In this document: one piece after another, positions 22,369 through 30,613 of the stretch
How positions within the stretch are numbered: position 1 is the first letter of the stretch
How the letters are laid out: every line of letters begins with the position of its first letter
From: JBQTKD01 sp052389435
GTDB taxonomy: Bacteria > Actinomycetota > Actinomycetes > Sporichthyales > Sporichthyaceae
NCBI GenBank assembly: GCA_052389435.1
Contig: JBQTIB010000077.1
Coordinates: 1 to 34,919, forward strand
Length of the DNA: 34,919 bases
Direction of reading: 5' to 3'
The notes under the pieces: generated by a model
Seen by the model: only the letters and a program-made list of their open reading frames with translations
Told to the model about the DNA's origin: nothing
Database searches by the model: none
Program-made: the position numbers and the translations under genes

Positions 22369-23727
22369 TCAGCCTCCCGAGCGGATAATCGCAGCCGCCG
22401 AGGCGGTCTCGATGAGTTCGTGCAGGTACTTCAGTCCAGTCACGGCGCCGCCGATGAGCAGCGCGCCGGCCACGACGGCGATCGTCGCGATCCAGAGCGT
22501 GCGCTGGGAAACGCCTACGGCGGTCGTGGTTCTTCGTTGAGCCTTGACCGCCGTCTTGGTCACCGAGCCGGCCGCGCCGGCCACGGCCAGGTCGTCGTCG
22601 TGGACGACGTGGCCCTCTTCGTCGAAGTGGACGCCCTTGGCCCACATGTCGTCGTCGTCGTCTCGGTCGAGCCCTTCGGCGTCCTGGGCAAGCTGCGCGA
22701 CGCGGCCCGCCTCGAGCATCAGGACCACCGTCGCCACGGCCATCACGCCGAAGATCAGGATCTTGGCGTAGAGGACCAGGAAGTAGTTCTGCGCATAGGG
22801 CAGGTTGGTGATCTTGTCCCAGGCCGAGAAGGAGAACTGCTTGGTGGAGAACGGCGCCGTGTAGGCCGTCTGGGTCGCCAGCAGGTACAGGCCGGTGCCG
22901 AGGGTGAGGCCGAAGGTGGCCCACAGCGAGCTGTTCAGGAACCCGCGTCGCACCTCGAGGCTGTGCACGGCCAACACCGACAGCGTGCGACGCAGACGCG
23001 GCACGGCCAGGAAGGCGAGGATCAGGGACAGCAGGATCCAGAGCCCGGCCATCGCGACGTGGAGCTGGAGCAGGAACACCTCGAAGGCGCTGCCTTCCAC
23101 GACGTACTTCAGGCCTCGGGACTCGCCCTTGAGCGGCGGCACCTCCTCCGGGCTGAAGTCGATGGTGGTGCTGACGTCGAACAGCAGCGACTGGATCGTG
23201 CCCGCGGCGATGTCGGCCGGCTTGTTGACCGTGCCGTAGAAGGTCCACTTGCCGGGGCCCTCGATGATCGCGGTGCAGTGGTAGGTGCCGCGCGGCACCG
23301 CCGGGTCGTTGAAGGAGATGTCCTGGCAGATCGCCGCCTCGTCCTTCACCTCGCCGTCGACCTCGGAGAAGGTCAGGAACACCGGGTAGGCCGCGCACAC
23401 CGGCTTGCCGCTCCGGTTGAGGACCTGGATCTCCATCGTGATGTGGTTCGGGGAGTTCTGGAAGGCGAGCTTCGCCTGCCTGATCTCGCCCTTGAGCGTC
23501 TTCGCCTCGTAGGGCGTGGGGTTGGTCTTGGACGCCCCCGCGCCGAGGCCTGCGCCGTCGGTGTCGCACTCCGCGTTCGAAGCCGCCGCCGGGGCGGCGG
23601 GTGCCGCGAGCGCAGGGCTCGCCGCGACGACGCAGAGCAACATCGCAAACGCGGCCAGGAGCGCGCCAAAGCCGCGCACGAAGAACGTGCGCGGCTGCAG
23701 GCCCGCCCCAGCAGAGGCGAAGGTCAT
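22369..23727 (-). CDS. CopD-like polytopic membrane protein with extracytoplasmic domain
   Basis: The product has 452 residues. The signal peptide (to about residue 41) is followed by an extracytoplasmic domain with five cysteines (about 54-205). Membrane helices are visible at about 214-242, 266-288, 313-338 and 409-430. The first has a histidine in a LQLHVAMAGLWIL motif reminiscent of CopD. Between the third and fourth helices is a very acidic loop (352-378: DRDDDDD then VHFDEEGHVVHDDD) with three histidines, which could bind metal. I cannot name the family with certainty. It begins 1 bp after the stop codon of the SurA-like lipoprotein gene and precedes the CopC-like gene by 3 bp, so translation is probably coupled. 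Confidence 0.6.
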   Translation of the reverse strand: MTFASAGAGLQPRTFFVRGFGALLAAFAMLLCVVAASPALAAPAAPAAASNAECDTDGAGLGAGASKTNPTPYEAKTLKGEIRQAKLAFQNSPNHITMEIQVLNRSGKPVCAAYPVFLTFSEVDGEVKDEAAICQDISFNDPAVPRGTYHCTAIIEGPGKWTFYGTVNKPADIAAGTIQSLLFDVSTTIDFSPEEVPPLKGESRGLKYVVEGSAFEVFLLQLHVAMAGLWILLSLILAFLAVPRLRRTLSVLAVHSLEVRRGFLNSSLWATFGLTLGTGLYLLATQTAYTAPFSTKQFSFSAWDKITNLPYAQNYFLVLYAKILIFGVMAVATVVLMLEAGRVAQLAQDAEGLDRDDDDDMWAKGVHFDEEGHVVHDDDLAVAGAAGSVTKTAVKAQRRTTTAVGVSQRTLWIATIAVVAGALLIGGAVTGLKYLHELIETASAAAIIRSGG

Positions 23728-23728
23728 G

Positions 23729-24724
23729 TCAGGTCACCGCCAGGAAGGATCTGTCCCATTTGCCGTAGTAGCCGTCTACGTCGATGTCGGCCTCACGGAA
23801 CTTCTTGTCGAACCACTGCTGGAAGAAGGCGTTGCGCTTGCTGGAGATAACGATTTCCGAGAGCTCCGGTTTCGCGTCCTTGATGTCCAGCTTAGGCAGA
23901 TCCTTCCGCTTGTACACGTGCAGCACGATGTACACCGACCCGTCCTGCACCTCCTGGCGGATCGGATCGGAGGTCTTGCCCTCCTTCAGGGGCTTGACGG
24001 CCTCCTTGACGTAGGCCGGCGCCGGACTGATGGGGGTCACCTCGACGTCGCCCACGCGCAGGACCTTCTCCCCGCCGAGGTCGCGTACGACGTCGGCGAA
24101 CTTCTCGCCCTTGTCCAGGCGGTCCCGCAGCTCCTTGGCCGAGGCCTCGTCGTCCATGAACGCGATGTTCGTGCTCGCGCGGTAGGTCGCGTCGACGACG
24201 TCCTTGCGGGCGTCGTAGGCGTCCTGGATCTCCTGGTCGTTGACGAGCACCTCGGGCAGCAGGCTCTTGGCGATCTCCTGCGCGATCGTCGCCGCACGCT
24301 GGGCGATCTGGAGGTCCTCCGCCCGGAAGCCGCCGCTCTGGAGGCTGGGCGACTGCGCGATGTCCTGCGCGAGCTCGCCGAAGTCGGTGTCGTCGACCTT
24401 CGTCAGGTCGATGCCGCGCTCCTTGGCCAGCTCCTCCAGGAACGTCAGACGGATCTGGTAGGTCAACGCCGTGGCGCGGATCTGCTTCGGGCTGACCACC
24501 AGGCCGTTGTTCTGGTTGGGGTCGGTGTCCGCCTGGCCCTGCTGGGTGTTCTTGAAGACGTCGTAGAGGCTCGCGATGGTCTTGGACGTGATGGGCACGC
24601 CGCGCACCTGCGCGGCCGTCTCCGGCACGCCCTTGCTCTGGAAGGGCATCGAGCATCCGCTGACGCCGAGCAGGAGTGCACCCGCAACGACGCCCGCGGA
24701 GAATCGCTGGTTGAACGTTCTCAC
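23729..24724 (-). CDS. SurA/PpiC-like lipoprotein (putative chaperone or peptidyl-prolyl isomerase)
   Basis: The 331-residue product has a lipobox ending GVSGC (Cys24). It then has a helical N-terminal domain (VRGVPITSKTIASLYDVFKNT, then LEELAKERGIDLT) typical of SurA/PrsA-type proteins, and a parvulin-like region (about 195-275: ASAKELRDRLDKGEKFADVVRDLGGEK, PLKEGKTSDPIRQEVQDGSVYIVLHVYKRK). The parvulin active-site pattern is incomplete, so it may act only as a chaperone. The GTG start overlaps the previous stop by 4 bp (GTGA), indicating translational coupling. It probably assists folding of the exported proteins of this operon (inference). Confidence 0.75.
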   Translation of the reverse strand: MRTFNQRFSAGVVAGALLLGVSGCSMPFQSKGVPETAAQVRGVPITSKTIASLYDVFKNTQQGQADTDPNQNNGLVVSPKQIRATALTYQIRLTFLEELAKERGIDLTKVDDTDFGELAQDIAQSPSLQSGGFRAEDLQIAQRAATIAQEIAKSLLPEVLVNDQEIQDAYDARKDVVDATYRASTNIAFMDDEASAKELRDRLDKGEKFADVVRDLGGEKVLRVGDVEVTPISPAPAYVKEAVKPLKEGKTSDPIRQEVQDGSVYIVLHVYKRKDLPKLDIKDAKPELSEIVISSKRNAFFQQWFDKKFREADIDVDGYYGKWDRSFLAVT

Positions 24725-25533
24725 TGGATTCCTCCCGGCTGCGTCAGGGCCTCGCTGTTGGACTTGACCTCGCCGCCCTCCTTGGCGCCGGGCTGGTCCT
24801 GGGTCGAGGAGGCGGTGCTGCTCAGTGCCTGCTCGCAGTCGACGCCTGGCCTGTTCTCCTTCTTGCAGGCGGCCACCGCCTCGGCCGCGAGCACCTGCCG
24901 TAGGTAGGGATCGTAGTCGGGTAGCTCGGCCGTCTTCCTGCCGTCCTCCGTCCGGCCCTGGAGCTTGAACTCGATGCTGCGAATCTTGGCGCTGGCGGGG
25001 AAGGCGAAGTCCTTGCCGAGCGCCTCGGAGATGATTCCCGCGACGGTTTCCTTGGTGATCAGGAAGACCCGGGGGTCGCCGTCGACCTTGGCGTAGAAGC
25101 CGCCGTTGAACGTCTCCTTGCCGATCGTCAGCTTCCAGGTCTTGCCCGCGGTGTTGGTGACGGTCATCGCGCAGACGGGGTGGCACTCCTTGGCCGAGAC
25201 GTTGACCTGGTTCAGCCCGTAGTCCGGGTTGTTCTGGTCCAGGCCCTCCATGATCCGGTAGGAGTTCAGCGGGAAGTAGCGCTCGGATGCGGTGGTGAGC
25301 ATCGTCGCGGCCTGCACGGTGGCGCCCGATACGGGCGTCCAGAGGCCGTCGACCGCGCGCAGCGTCGCGTTCTTCCCCTGGGCGGTGAAGGTCACCGTGT
25401 CTACCTGGTCGGGCGTGACGTCGATGGCCGCGATGGCCGGCTTCTCGGATTCGCCGCCGCAGGCCGAGAGCGAGCCGATGGCAAGGCCCACTGCGAGGAT
25501 CGCTTGGGCGTAGGTGCGAAGGGATCTGGTCAT
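24721..25533 (-). CDS. DUF4340-type lipoprotein of a Gld-like ABC system
   Basis: The product has 270 residues, with a signal peptide and lipobox SLSAC (Cys25). The body has the DUF4340 pattern: VDTVTFTAQGKNATLRAVDGLWTPVSGA, then TMLTTASERYFPLNSYRIMEG, TWKLTIGKETFNGGFYAKVDGDPRVFLI and an EALGKDF segment. DUF4340 genes commonly follow GldG-type genes in bacteria. The C-terminal 60 residues are low-complexity. It overlaps the upstream permease stop by 4 bp (ATGA) and the downstream start by 4 bp, so the three are translated as a unit. Confidence 0.78.
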   Translation of the reverse strand: MTRSLRTYAQAILAVGLAIGSLSACGGESEKPAIAAIDVTPDQVDTVTFTAQGKNATLRAVDGLWTPVSGATVQAATMLTTASERYFPLNSYRIMEGLDQNNPDYGLNQVNVSAKECHPVCAMTVTNTAGKTWKLTIGKETFNGGFYAKVDGDPRVFLITKETVAGIISEALGKDFAFPASAKIRSIEFKLQGRTEDGRKTAELPDYDPYLRQVLAAEAVAACKKENRPGVDCEQALSSTASSTQDQPGAKEGGEVKSNSEALTQPGGIQ

Positions 25534-27602
25534 CCGCGCTTCAACCTCCAGAGCACGAACGGAATGAACACGAGCGCCGCGAGCGCGGGCATCACGACGG
25601 TCTTCTTGATGAGCGTCCGGCGCTGCTCGCCGGTGACCTTGAACTCCGAGTTGGCACCCGGGTCGCGGTAGGCCGAGACGATCGCGTCGTCCTCGGCGAT
25701 GTACTGGACCATCCGCATGAACAGTTCCTGGTTGCCGAACGCGTTCTGGTACTGGTTCGTCGCAATGTCGGAGCTGCCGAGCAGGCCGATCCGAGCACTG
25801 GTGAGCTCGGCGTCCTGGTTGATGCCGCGGAGGTTGGACTGCACCAGCAGGGCCGCCATGGTGTGCTCGCCCTCGGTGCCCTTGATCTTCTTCTCCTTGA
25901 CCCCGGGGTCGGAGACCTTGTAGCTCTTCTGGCTCGAGTCGACGAGCTTGGTGAACTGCGGGCCCTCCTCGGGTGCGTCCTCGAGCTTTTCGATCGCCAG
26001 GGTGTTCGCGAACACCACCGGGGTGTCGTCGGCGTCGAGGATGTCGACGACGGGGTTGGCCGTCGGGTAGCGCGAGGAGACGATCGCGTTGCGGTCGTCC
26101 GCGAGGGACTGCGGGTCGCGAATGGGCTCTTCGCTGAAGCGCACGCCCCACGGCTTGAGGAAGTCGTTCCACTGCTTGACGATCGCCGAGTCCTGCGTGG
26201 GGTTGCGGATCGAGTCCGCGGCGATGATCAGCCGACCGTTGGACTTCGAGTACTCCTCCAGGGTCTTCATCTCCGCCGGGCGCAGCAGCGAACGCGCGCC
26301 CATCACGATGACGACCTTGCAGTCCTTCAACAGCTCCTGGAAGCCGTCGGCCTCGAGGAAGATCTGCTTCGGGTCGTAGCCCGCGATGCGCAGGCGGGCG
26401 GCGAAGGCGGTCATGCCGTCGGGGTCCGGGCTGGTGTGCACGCGCTCGCCGTGACCCTGCACGAAGCAGGCTGCGGGCGGGTTGGTCTGCGCCAGCAGGG
26501 AGATGCCGGAGGTGACGGTGGATTCGATCAGGTCGTCGATCTCCATCTTCCGCTCGCCGACCTGCAGCAGGTAGGTGTCGTAGTCGACGATGCCCGAACC
26601 GGTGGCGCGCGCCGGGGAGACGTCGGGGTCGACGATCTCCTCCTTGATGTTCGCGCCGGCCGCCTTGTACTTGCGAACGGTGGTGCGGATCTCGGCAGCC
26701 TCGGGGCTGATCGACTGGGAGAACGCGGTGATGGTGATCGGGACGTTGCCGATCTTCTTCACGACCTCCTTGGAGGCGTCCGAGAGGGTCTCGCGCTTCT
26801 GCGGGGTGAAGTCGATTTCGCCGTCCGCGGCCTTGGCGATGCCCGGGGTGGCAAGGATCAGCGCGACGGTGCCGCCGACCGCCGCGGCGCGACGGGCGAG
26901 CAGGACCCGGTCGGTACCGGACCGACGACGGGTCAGGGCGTAGGTGGCCAGGGCGATGCCGACGGCGGTCAGCACGAGGAAGTACACGACGTCGGAGTAG
27001 TAGACGATGCCGCGCAGCATCGGGTCGAGGTGGCCGATCGGCCCGAAGTCCTCGAGCTTGTCGCGGAAGGAGCCCGGCATGAACTTGATGATGAGCAGGA
27101 AGAGCAGGAAGACGAAGCTCAGGAAGAAGCCGCTGACCGCGGTGGCCGTACGGGCGCAGATCGCGAGGCTGACCGCGTTGAACAGCGCCACGATCAGGAG
27201 CATGCCGAACCAGCCGCCGAAGGCGCGCGCGAGGTCGGGGTTGGCGTAGTTGTCGAGCTGGCGGTAGTAGATCCAGGCCACCGAGACCAACAGCCAGCAC
27301 AGGAGCGTGTTCGCGATGAACTTCGCGCCCACGATCACCGAGCGGGGCACCGGCCACGCGAGCGAGGTCATCAGCATGCCGCTGCTGCGCTCCTCGGCCA
27401 GCGCCCTGGCCGCGAGGGCCGGGCAGATCAGGCCGAAGAGGTTGACCGAGTTGGCGTAGTAGGAGGCCAGGTCGGCGGAGTTCTGGTTGCTGACCAGGTT
27501 GATGAAGAAGACGCCGGAAATGATGATGAAGCCAACTGCGATGGCGTAGGTACCCGCCCATAGGGCAAGCGAGGTGAGCTCTCGCTTCAGCATCGTAATC
27601 AC
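25530..27602 (-). CDS. ABC-2 permease fused to GldG-like extracytoplasmic domain
   Basis: The product has about 690 residues. Residues 1-245 form an ABC-2 permease of the GldF type with about six membrane helices (KRELTSLALWAGTYAIAVGFIIISGVFFI at the start, then LAEERSSGMLMTSLAWPVPRS). An extracytoplasmic GldG/IFT52-like region follows (EIDFTPQKRETLSDASKEVVKKIGNVPITITAFSQ; later CFVQGHGERVHTSPDPDGM and VVIVMGARSLLRPAEMKTLEEY). A last helix near the C-terminus (TVVMPALAALVFIPFVLWRLKRG) closes it. In Bacteroidota GldF and GldG are separate proteins acting with GldA in gliding; here they are fused. The start is uncertain: GTG 27602 has GAGG upstream, with GTG 27617 and ATG 27578 as alternatives. 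Confidence 0.82.
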   Translation of the reverse strand: MITMLKRELTSLALWAGTYAIAVGFIIISGVFFINLVSNQNSADLASYYANSVNLFGLICPALAARALAEERSSGMLMTSLAWPVPRSVIVGAKFIANTLLCWLLVSVAWIYYRQLDNYANPDLARAFGGWFGMLLIVALFNAVSLAICARTATAVSGFFLSFVFLLFLLIIKFMPGSFRDKLEDFGPIGHLDPMLRGIVYYSDVVYFLVLTAVGIALATYALTRRRSGTDRVLLARRAAAVGGTVALILATPGIAKAADGEIDFTPQKRETLSDASKEVVKKIGNVPITITAFSQSISPEAAEIRTTVRKYKAAGANIKEEIVDPDVSPARATGSGIVDYDTYLLQVGERKMEIDDLIESTVTSGISLLAQTNPPAACFVQGHGERVHTSPDPDGMTAFAARLRIAGYDPKQIFLEADGFQELLKDCKVVIVMGARSLLRPAEMKTLEEYSKSNGRLIIAADSIRNPTQDSAIVKQWNDFLKPWGVRFSEEPIRDPQSLADDRNAIVSSRYPTANPVVDILDADDTPVVFANTLAIEKLEDAPEEGPQFTKLVDSSQKSYKVSDPGVKEKKIKGTEGEHTMAALLVQSNLRGINQDAELTSARIGLLGSSDIATNQYQNAFGNQELFMRMVQYIAEDDAIVSAYRDPGANSEFKVTGEQRRTLIKKTVVMPALAALVFIPFVLWRLKRG

Positions 27603-27676
27603 AACGTGGTTCCTCACTCGGAATGCAACAGCGGAAGGGAAAGTAGGAGATCTGACGCGACGTCAGAGGTGGAGCG

Positions 27677-28684
27677 TCACGCGGTGGTCGTCACCGGGTT
27701 GTCGTTGGCCTGTACCGAGCCCATGACCGCCTCGCGGAAGGCCTCTTCCAGGCTGTCCGCGGTGGACTCGGCGGCGGTGACCGGCCACTTCGCCGACCAG
27801 GCCCTGAGAAGTTCGGAGACCGCGCGGTCGTCGCGCGCTTCGACGACGACCGTGGAGCCGCGCTCGTCCCGCTCGAGGGAGACCAGGGAGGAGCCGAAGG
27901 TGAAGTCGGCGTCGGTCGGCTCGATCTGCGCGTGGACGCGGATGCGCATGCGGATCGCGTGCCCGGCGCCTTCGGCCATCTCGGAGGGAACGCCCGCGTA
28001 GACCATCTTGCCCAGCGACATCACCACGACCTTGTTGCACATCAGCCGAGCGTCGGCGAGCAGGTGCGTGGAGACGATGAGGCAACGGGTCTTGGCGTAC
28101 TCCTGCAGCATGCCGCGCATATCCAGGATGTTCAGCGGGTCCAGACCCGACATCGGCTCGTCGAGGATGGTGACCAGCGGGTCGCCCATGAGCGCCTGGC
28201 CCATGCCGACGCGCTGGCGGTAGCCCTTGGACAGGTTGCCGACGATGCGGGTGCGCATGTGCGTCAGGCCGGTGCGCTTCATCGCGAGCTCGACGGCGGC
28301 CTCCCGCTCGCCCCGCGGGATCTTCTTCGCGGCGGCGGCGAAGGCGAGGTACTCCTCGACGCGCATCTCGTTCGGGAACGCCACGCGCTCGGGCATGAAG
28401 CCGATCAGCTTTCGGGCCAGTGCGGGGTTGCGCATGACGTCCGCGTCGCCGACCTTGATCGACCCGGAGTCCCAGCCGGCGATGCCCGCCAGGCAGGTCA
28501 TCAGGCTGGACTTGCCGGCGCCGTTGGGGCCGAGCAGGCCGGTGATGCCCGGACCGAGAGTGAACGACACGTTGTTGACGGCCACGCGGGAGCCGTATCG
28601 GCGAGTCAGGTTCTTGACCGTCAGCAGCGTCTTCTCGCCCGATTCGGGCGAGAGCACCTTTGCGGTCTCGACGGCTGTGCTCAT
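27677..28684 (-). CDS. ABC transporter ATP-binding protein (GldA-like)
   Basis: The product has 335 residues. Walker A GPNGAGKS is at 52-59, the signature LSKGYRQR at 151-158 and Walker B VTILDEP at 171-177, followed by the D-loop SGLDP and the H-loop His in VSTHLL. The C-terminal 90 residues form an extra domain typical of GldA/CcmA-like exporters. It energises the fused permease encoded 74 bp downstream. ATG 28684 has AGGAG at good spacing. It is the first gene of the six-gene operon, and a tandem dyad lies 125 bp upstream. Confidence 0.93.
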   Translation of the reverse strand: MSTAVETAKVLSPESGEKTLLTVKNLTRRYGSRVAVNNVSFTLGPGITGLLGPNGAGKSSLMTCLAGIAGWDSGSIKVGDADVMRNPALARKLIGFMPERVAFPNEMRVEEYLAFAAAAKKIPRGEREAAVELAMKRTGLTHMRTRIVGNLSKGYRQRVGMGQALMGDPLVTILDEPMSGLDPLNILDMRGMLQEYAKTRCLIVSTHLLADARLMCNKVVVMSLGKMVYAGVPSEMAEGAGHAIRMRIRVHAQIEPTDADFTFGSSLVSLERDERGSTVVVEARDDRAVSELLRAWSAKWPVTAAESTADSLEEAFREAVMGSVQANDNPVTTTA

Positions 28685-28809
28685 GACGAGAGATCTCCTA
28701 ACGCGGGGCGCGCGACGTGGACAGTTCCCTGGGACGGGGGCGCCGCGCATTCCAGACATTAGGGGCCGAGCATGTGTCGCAACCCAGCCCTACCTGTGGC
28801 CAAGCTGTG

Positions 28810-28832
28810 TTCCTTAAGGATTTCCTCAGGAA
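28810..28832. promoter_or_regulatory. Tandem 11-bp dyads upstream of the Gld-like operon
   Basis: TTCCTTAAGGA (28810-28820) and TTCCTCAGGAA (28822-28832) are two near-identical palindromes 12 bp apart, about one helical turn. They lie 126-148 bp upstream of the ABC ATPase start. Paired dyads on one face of DNA suggest cooperative repressor or activator binding; the protein is unknown. They stand between the operon promoter and the terminator of livF's operon end. Confidence 0.5.
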
Positions 28833-28842
28833 TCGCCCCGCC

Positions 28843-28884
28843 AAAAGCGCGAGGGCGCCGAGCGATGTCTCGCCCGGCGCCCTC
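28843..28884 (-). terminator. Rho-independent terminator of the liv operon
   Basis: GAGGGCGCCG (28851-28860) pairs perfectly with CGGCGCCCTC (28875-28884). On the minus strand the stem is followed by CGCTTTTGG. It begins 20 bp after the livF stop codon. Confidence 0.82.
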
Positions 28885-28904
28885 GTCGAAGGATCTACTG
28901 CGAC

Positions 28905-29642
28905 CTATCCGTGCTCGTGCTGGTCTTCCGGCAGTTCCTGACGGGACACGTCGCCCTTGCCGGCGTCGATCGTCTCGGCCATCTTGGTCTTGGACTCGGT
29001 GACCTTGACGAAGCGGCCCTTCTCCATGACGTACTGCTTGTCGGAGAAGCCGACGGCCACGAGGTGGAACTGCTCGACCATGATGACGGCCAGGCCCTCG
29101 TCGCACAGCGCACGCAGAGCGGCGTAGAGACGCTCCGCGATGACCGGCGCGAGACCGAGCGAGAGCTCGTCGACCAGGAGCAGACGCGGACGGGACATCA
29201 GCGCACGGCTGACCGCCAGCATCTGCTGCTCGCCACCGGACAGCGAGCCGGCGGCCTGATTCTGACGCTCCTTCAGACGCGGGAACAGCTCGAAGCAGCG
29301 ATCGAACTGCTCCTTCATCTTGCCGCTGCTCACGCCGTAGGCGCCGGTGATCAGGTTTTCCTTGACCGACAGGGTCGGGAAGACCTGACGTCCCTCGGGC
29401 GAGAGCGCGATGCCCAGCCCCACGCGCTTGTGCGCGGGCATGGACGAGACGCGCTGGCGCCGGAAGGTGATCTCGCCCTTGGTGGGCGGGATCGCGCCGA
29501 GGATCGTCTTCAGCAGCGTGGACTTGCCCGCGCCGTTGGAGCCGAGCACCGAGACCATCTGGCCCTGGTCGACCGTGAGGTCGATGTCGAACAGCACCGG
29601 CAGCCGGCCGTAGCCGGAGCCGACCTTCTTCAGCTCAAGCAT
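28905..29642 (-). CDS. livF: Branched-chain amino-acid-type ABC ATPase LivF
   Basis: The product has 245 residues. Walker A GSNGAGKST is at 34-42, the signature LSGGEQQ is intact near residue 134, and Walker B reads LLLVDE followed by LSLGLAP, the LivF hallmark. The H-loop is VEQFHLVAV. The C-terminus carries an extra ESKTKMAETIDAGKGD...HEHG tail. LivF pairs with LivG to power uptake of Leu/Ile/Val or other small amides. The ATG overlaps the livG stop by 1 bp (TAATG). Confidence 0.9.
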   Translation of the reverse strand: MLELKKVGSGYGRLPVLFDIDLTVDQGQMVSVLGSNGAGKSTLLKTILGAIPPTKGEITFRRQRVSSMPAHKRVGLGIALSPEGRQVFPTLSVKENLITGAYGVSSGKMKEQFDRCFELFPRLKERQNQAAGSLSGGEQQMLAVSRALMSRPRLLLVDELSLGLAPVIAERLYAALRALCDEGLAVIMVEQFHLVAVGFSDKQYVMEKGRFVKVTESKTKMAETIDAGKGDVSRQELPEDQHEHG

Positions 29643-30613
29643 TACTTGCTCCCCTGCTCTTCGGCGGCGGCCTCGGCCACGATCTCGTCGGCCTCTTCGG
29701 CCAGCGATTCGGCCTTTCCGAGGTCGGTGGTCTCGTCGAGGTCGAGCACCGAACCGAGGTACTCGGAACGGACGACCGGGTCGGCGGCAACCTCGGCGGG
29801 GGTGCCCGAGGCCAGCAGCTGGCCCTGGTTGAGCACGTAGACGAGGTCCGCGTTCTCGAGCACGGCCTTCACGTAGTGCTCGACCAGGATGATCGTCAGA
29901 CCCAGGTCTCGCTGGAGCTGACGCAGCAGGGCGAACAGTGCGTGCGCGTCGTCGGCGTCCAGACCCGCGGCCGGCTCGTCCAGCAGGACGATCGCCGGAC
30001 CACACATCAGCGAACGGCCGATCTCGATACGACGCTGACGACCGAAGTCGAGGTCGCTGACCCGGTCGTGCCAGTGGTCCTTGATGCCGAGCAGGATGCA
30101 CATCGCGTACGCGGCCTGCTCGGCCGCCTTCTCCGACTTCGCCGGACCCGGGAATCCGAGGAGCGTGGTGATCGGGTTGCCCTTGATGGCCAGGTGCGCG
30201 GCGGACATCAGGTTCTCGCCGACGGAGATGTCGAAGTTGAGGCGGTTGGACTGGAAGGTGCGTCCCATGCCGAGCTTGGCCCGGTCCCAGGGACGCGACT
30301 TCGTGACGTCCTTGCCGAACATGATGATCTGGCCCGCGTCCGGCACCTTCAGCCCGTTGAGCAGGTCGAAGAGGGTGGACTTCCCGGCGCCGTTGGGGCC
30401 GAGCAGTCCGACGAAGCACTTGGACGGAGCCGTGATGTTCACGTTCTGAACGGCCTTGACACCACCGAAGGAGATGGACAGGCCCTTGCCGACGAGAGCG
30501 TTGCCCGAGTCGCCGCGGTGCGGAGGCAGGAAGGCCTCCAGTACGGCGAGCGCGGCGTCGCGCTCCGCGTCGATGCCCTTTTCGGCAACGATGTGCCCAG
30601 CTGTCGCGCTCAC
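29642..30613 (-). CDS. livG: Branched-chain amino-acid-type ABC ATPase LivG with degenerate signature
   Basis: The product has 323 residues, longer than the usual 250-260 because of a 40-residue N-terminal extension and a 45-residue acidic C-terminal tail (DLDETTDLGKAESLAEEADE). Walker A GPNGAGKST is at 72-80, Q-loop Gln121 follows GRTF, and Walker B VLLDEPAAGLD is near 209-219. The ABC signature reads LDFGR (188-192) instead of LSxGQ, losing the conserved Ser. The LivG diagnostic LEHYVKAVLENAD-type segment is present (VEHYVKAVLENAD). The start is GTG 30613, overlapping the livM stop by 4 bp. Confidence 0.88.
   Translation of the reverse strand: MSATAGHIVAEKGIDAERDAALAVLEAFLPPHRGDSGNALVGKGLSISFGGVKAVQNVNITAPSKCFVGLLGPNGAGKSTLFDLLNGLKVPDAGQIIMFGKDVTKSRPWDRAKLGMGRTFQSNRLNFDISVGENLMSAAHLAIKGNPITTLLGFPGPAKSEKAAEQAAYAMCILLGIKDHWHDRVSDLDFGRQRRIEIGRSLMCGPAIVLLDEPAAGLDADDAHALFALLRQLQRDLGLTIILVEHYVKAVLENADLVYVLNQGQLLASGTPAEVAADPVVRSEYLGSVLDLDETTDLGKAESLAEEADEIVAEAAAEEQGSK

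Noticed and set aside
24721..27561. A 946-codon minus frame that contains the DUF4340 gene in frame
   Set aside because: Only the last 270 codons are the gene; the upstream part is an out-of-frame reading of the permease gene.
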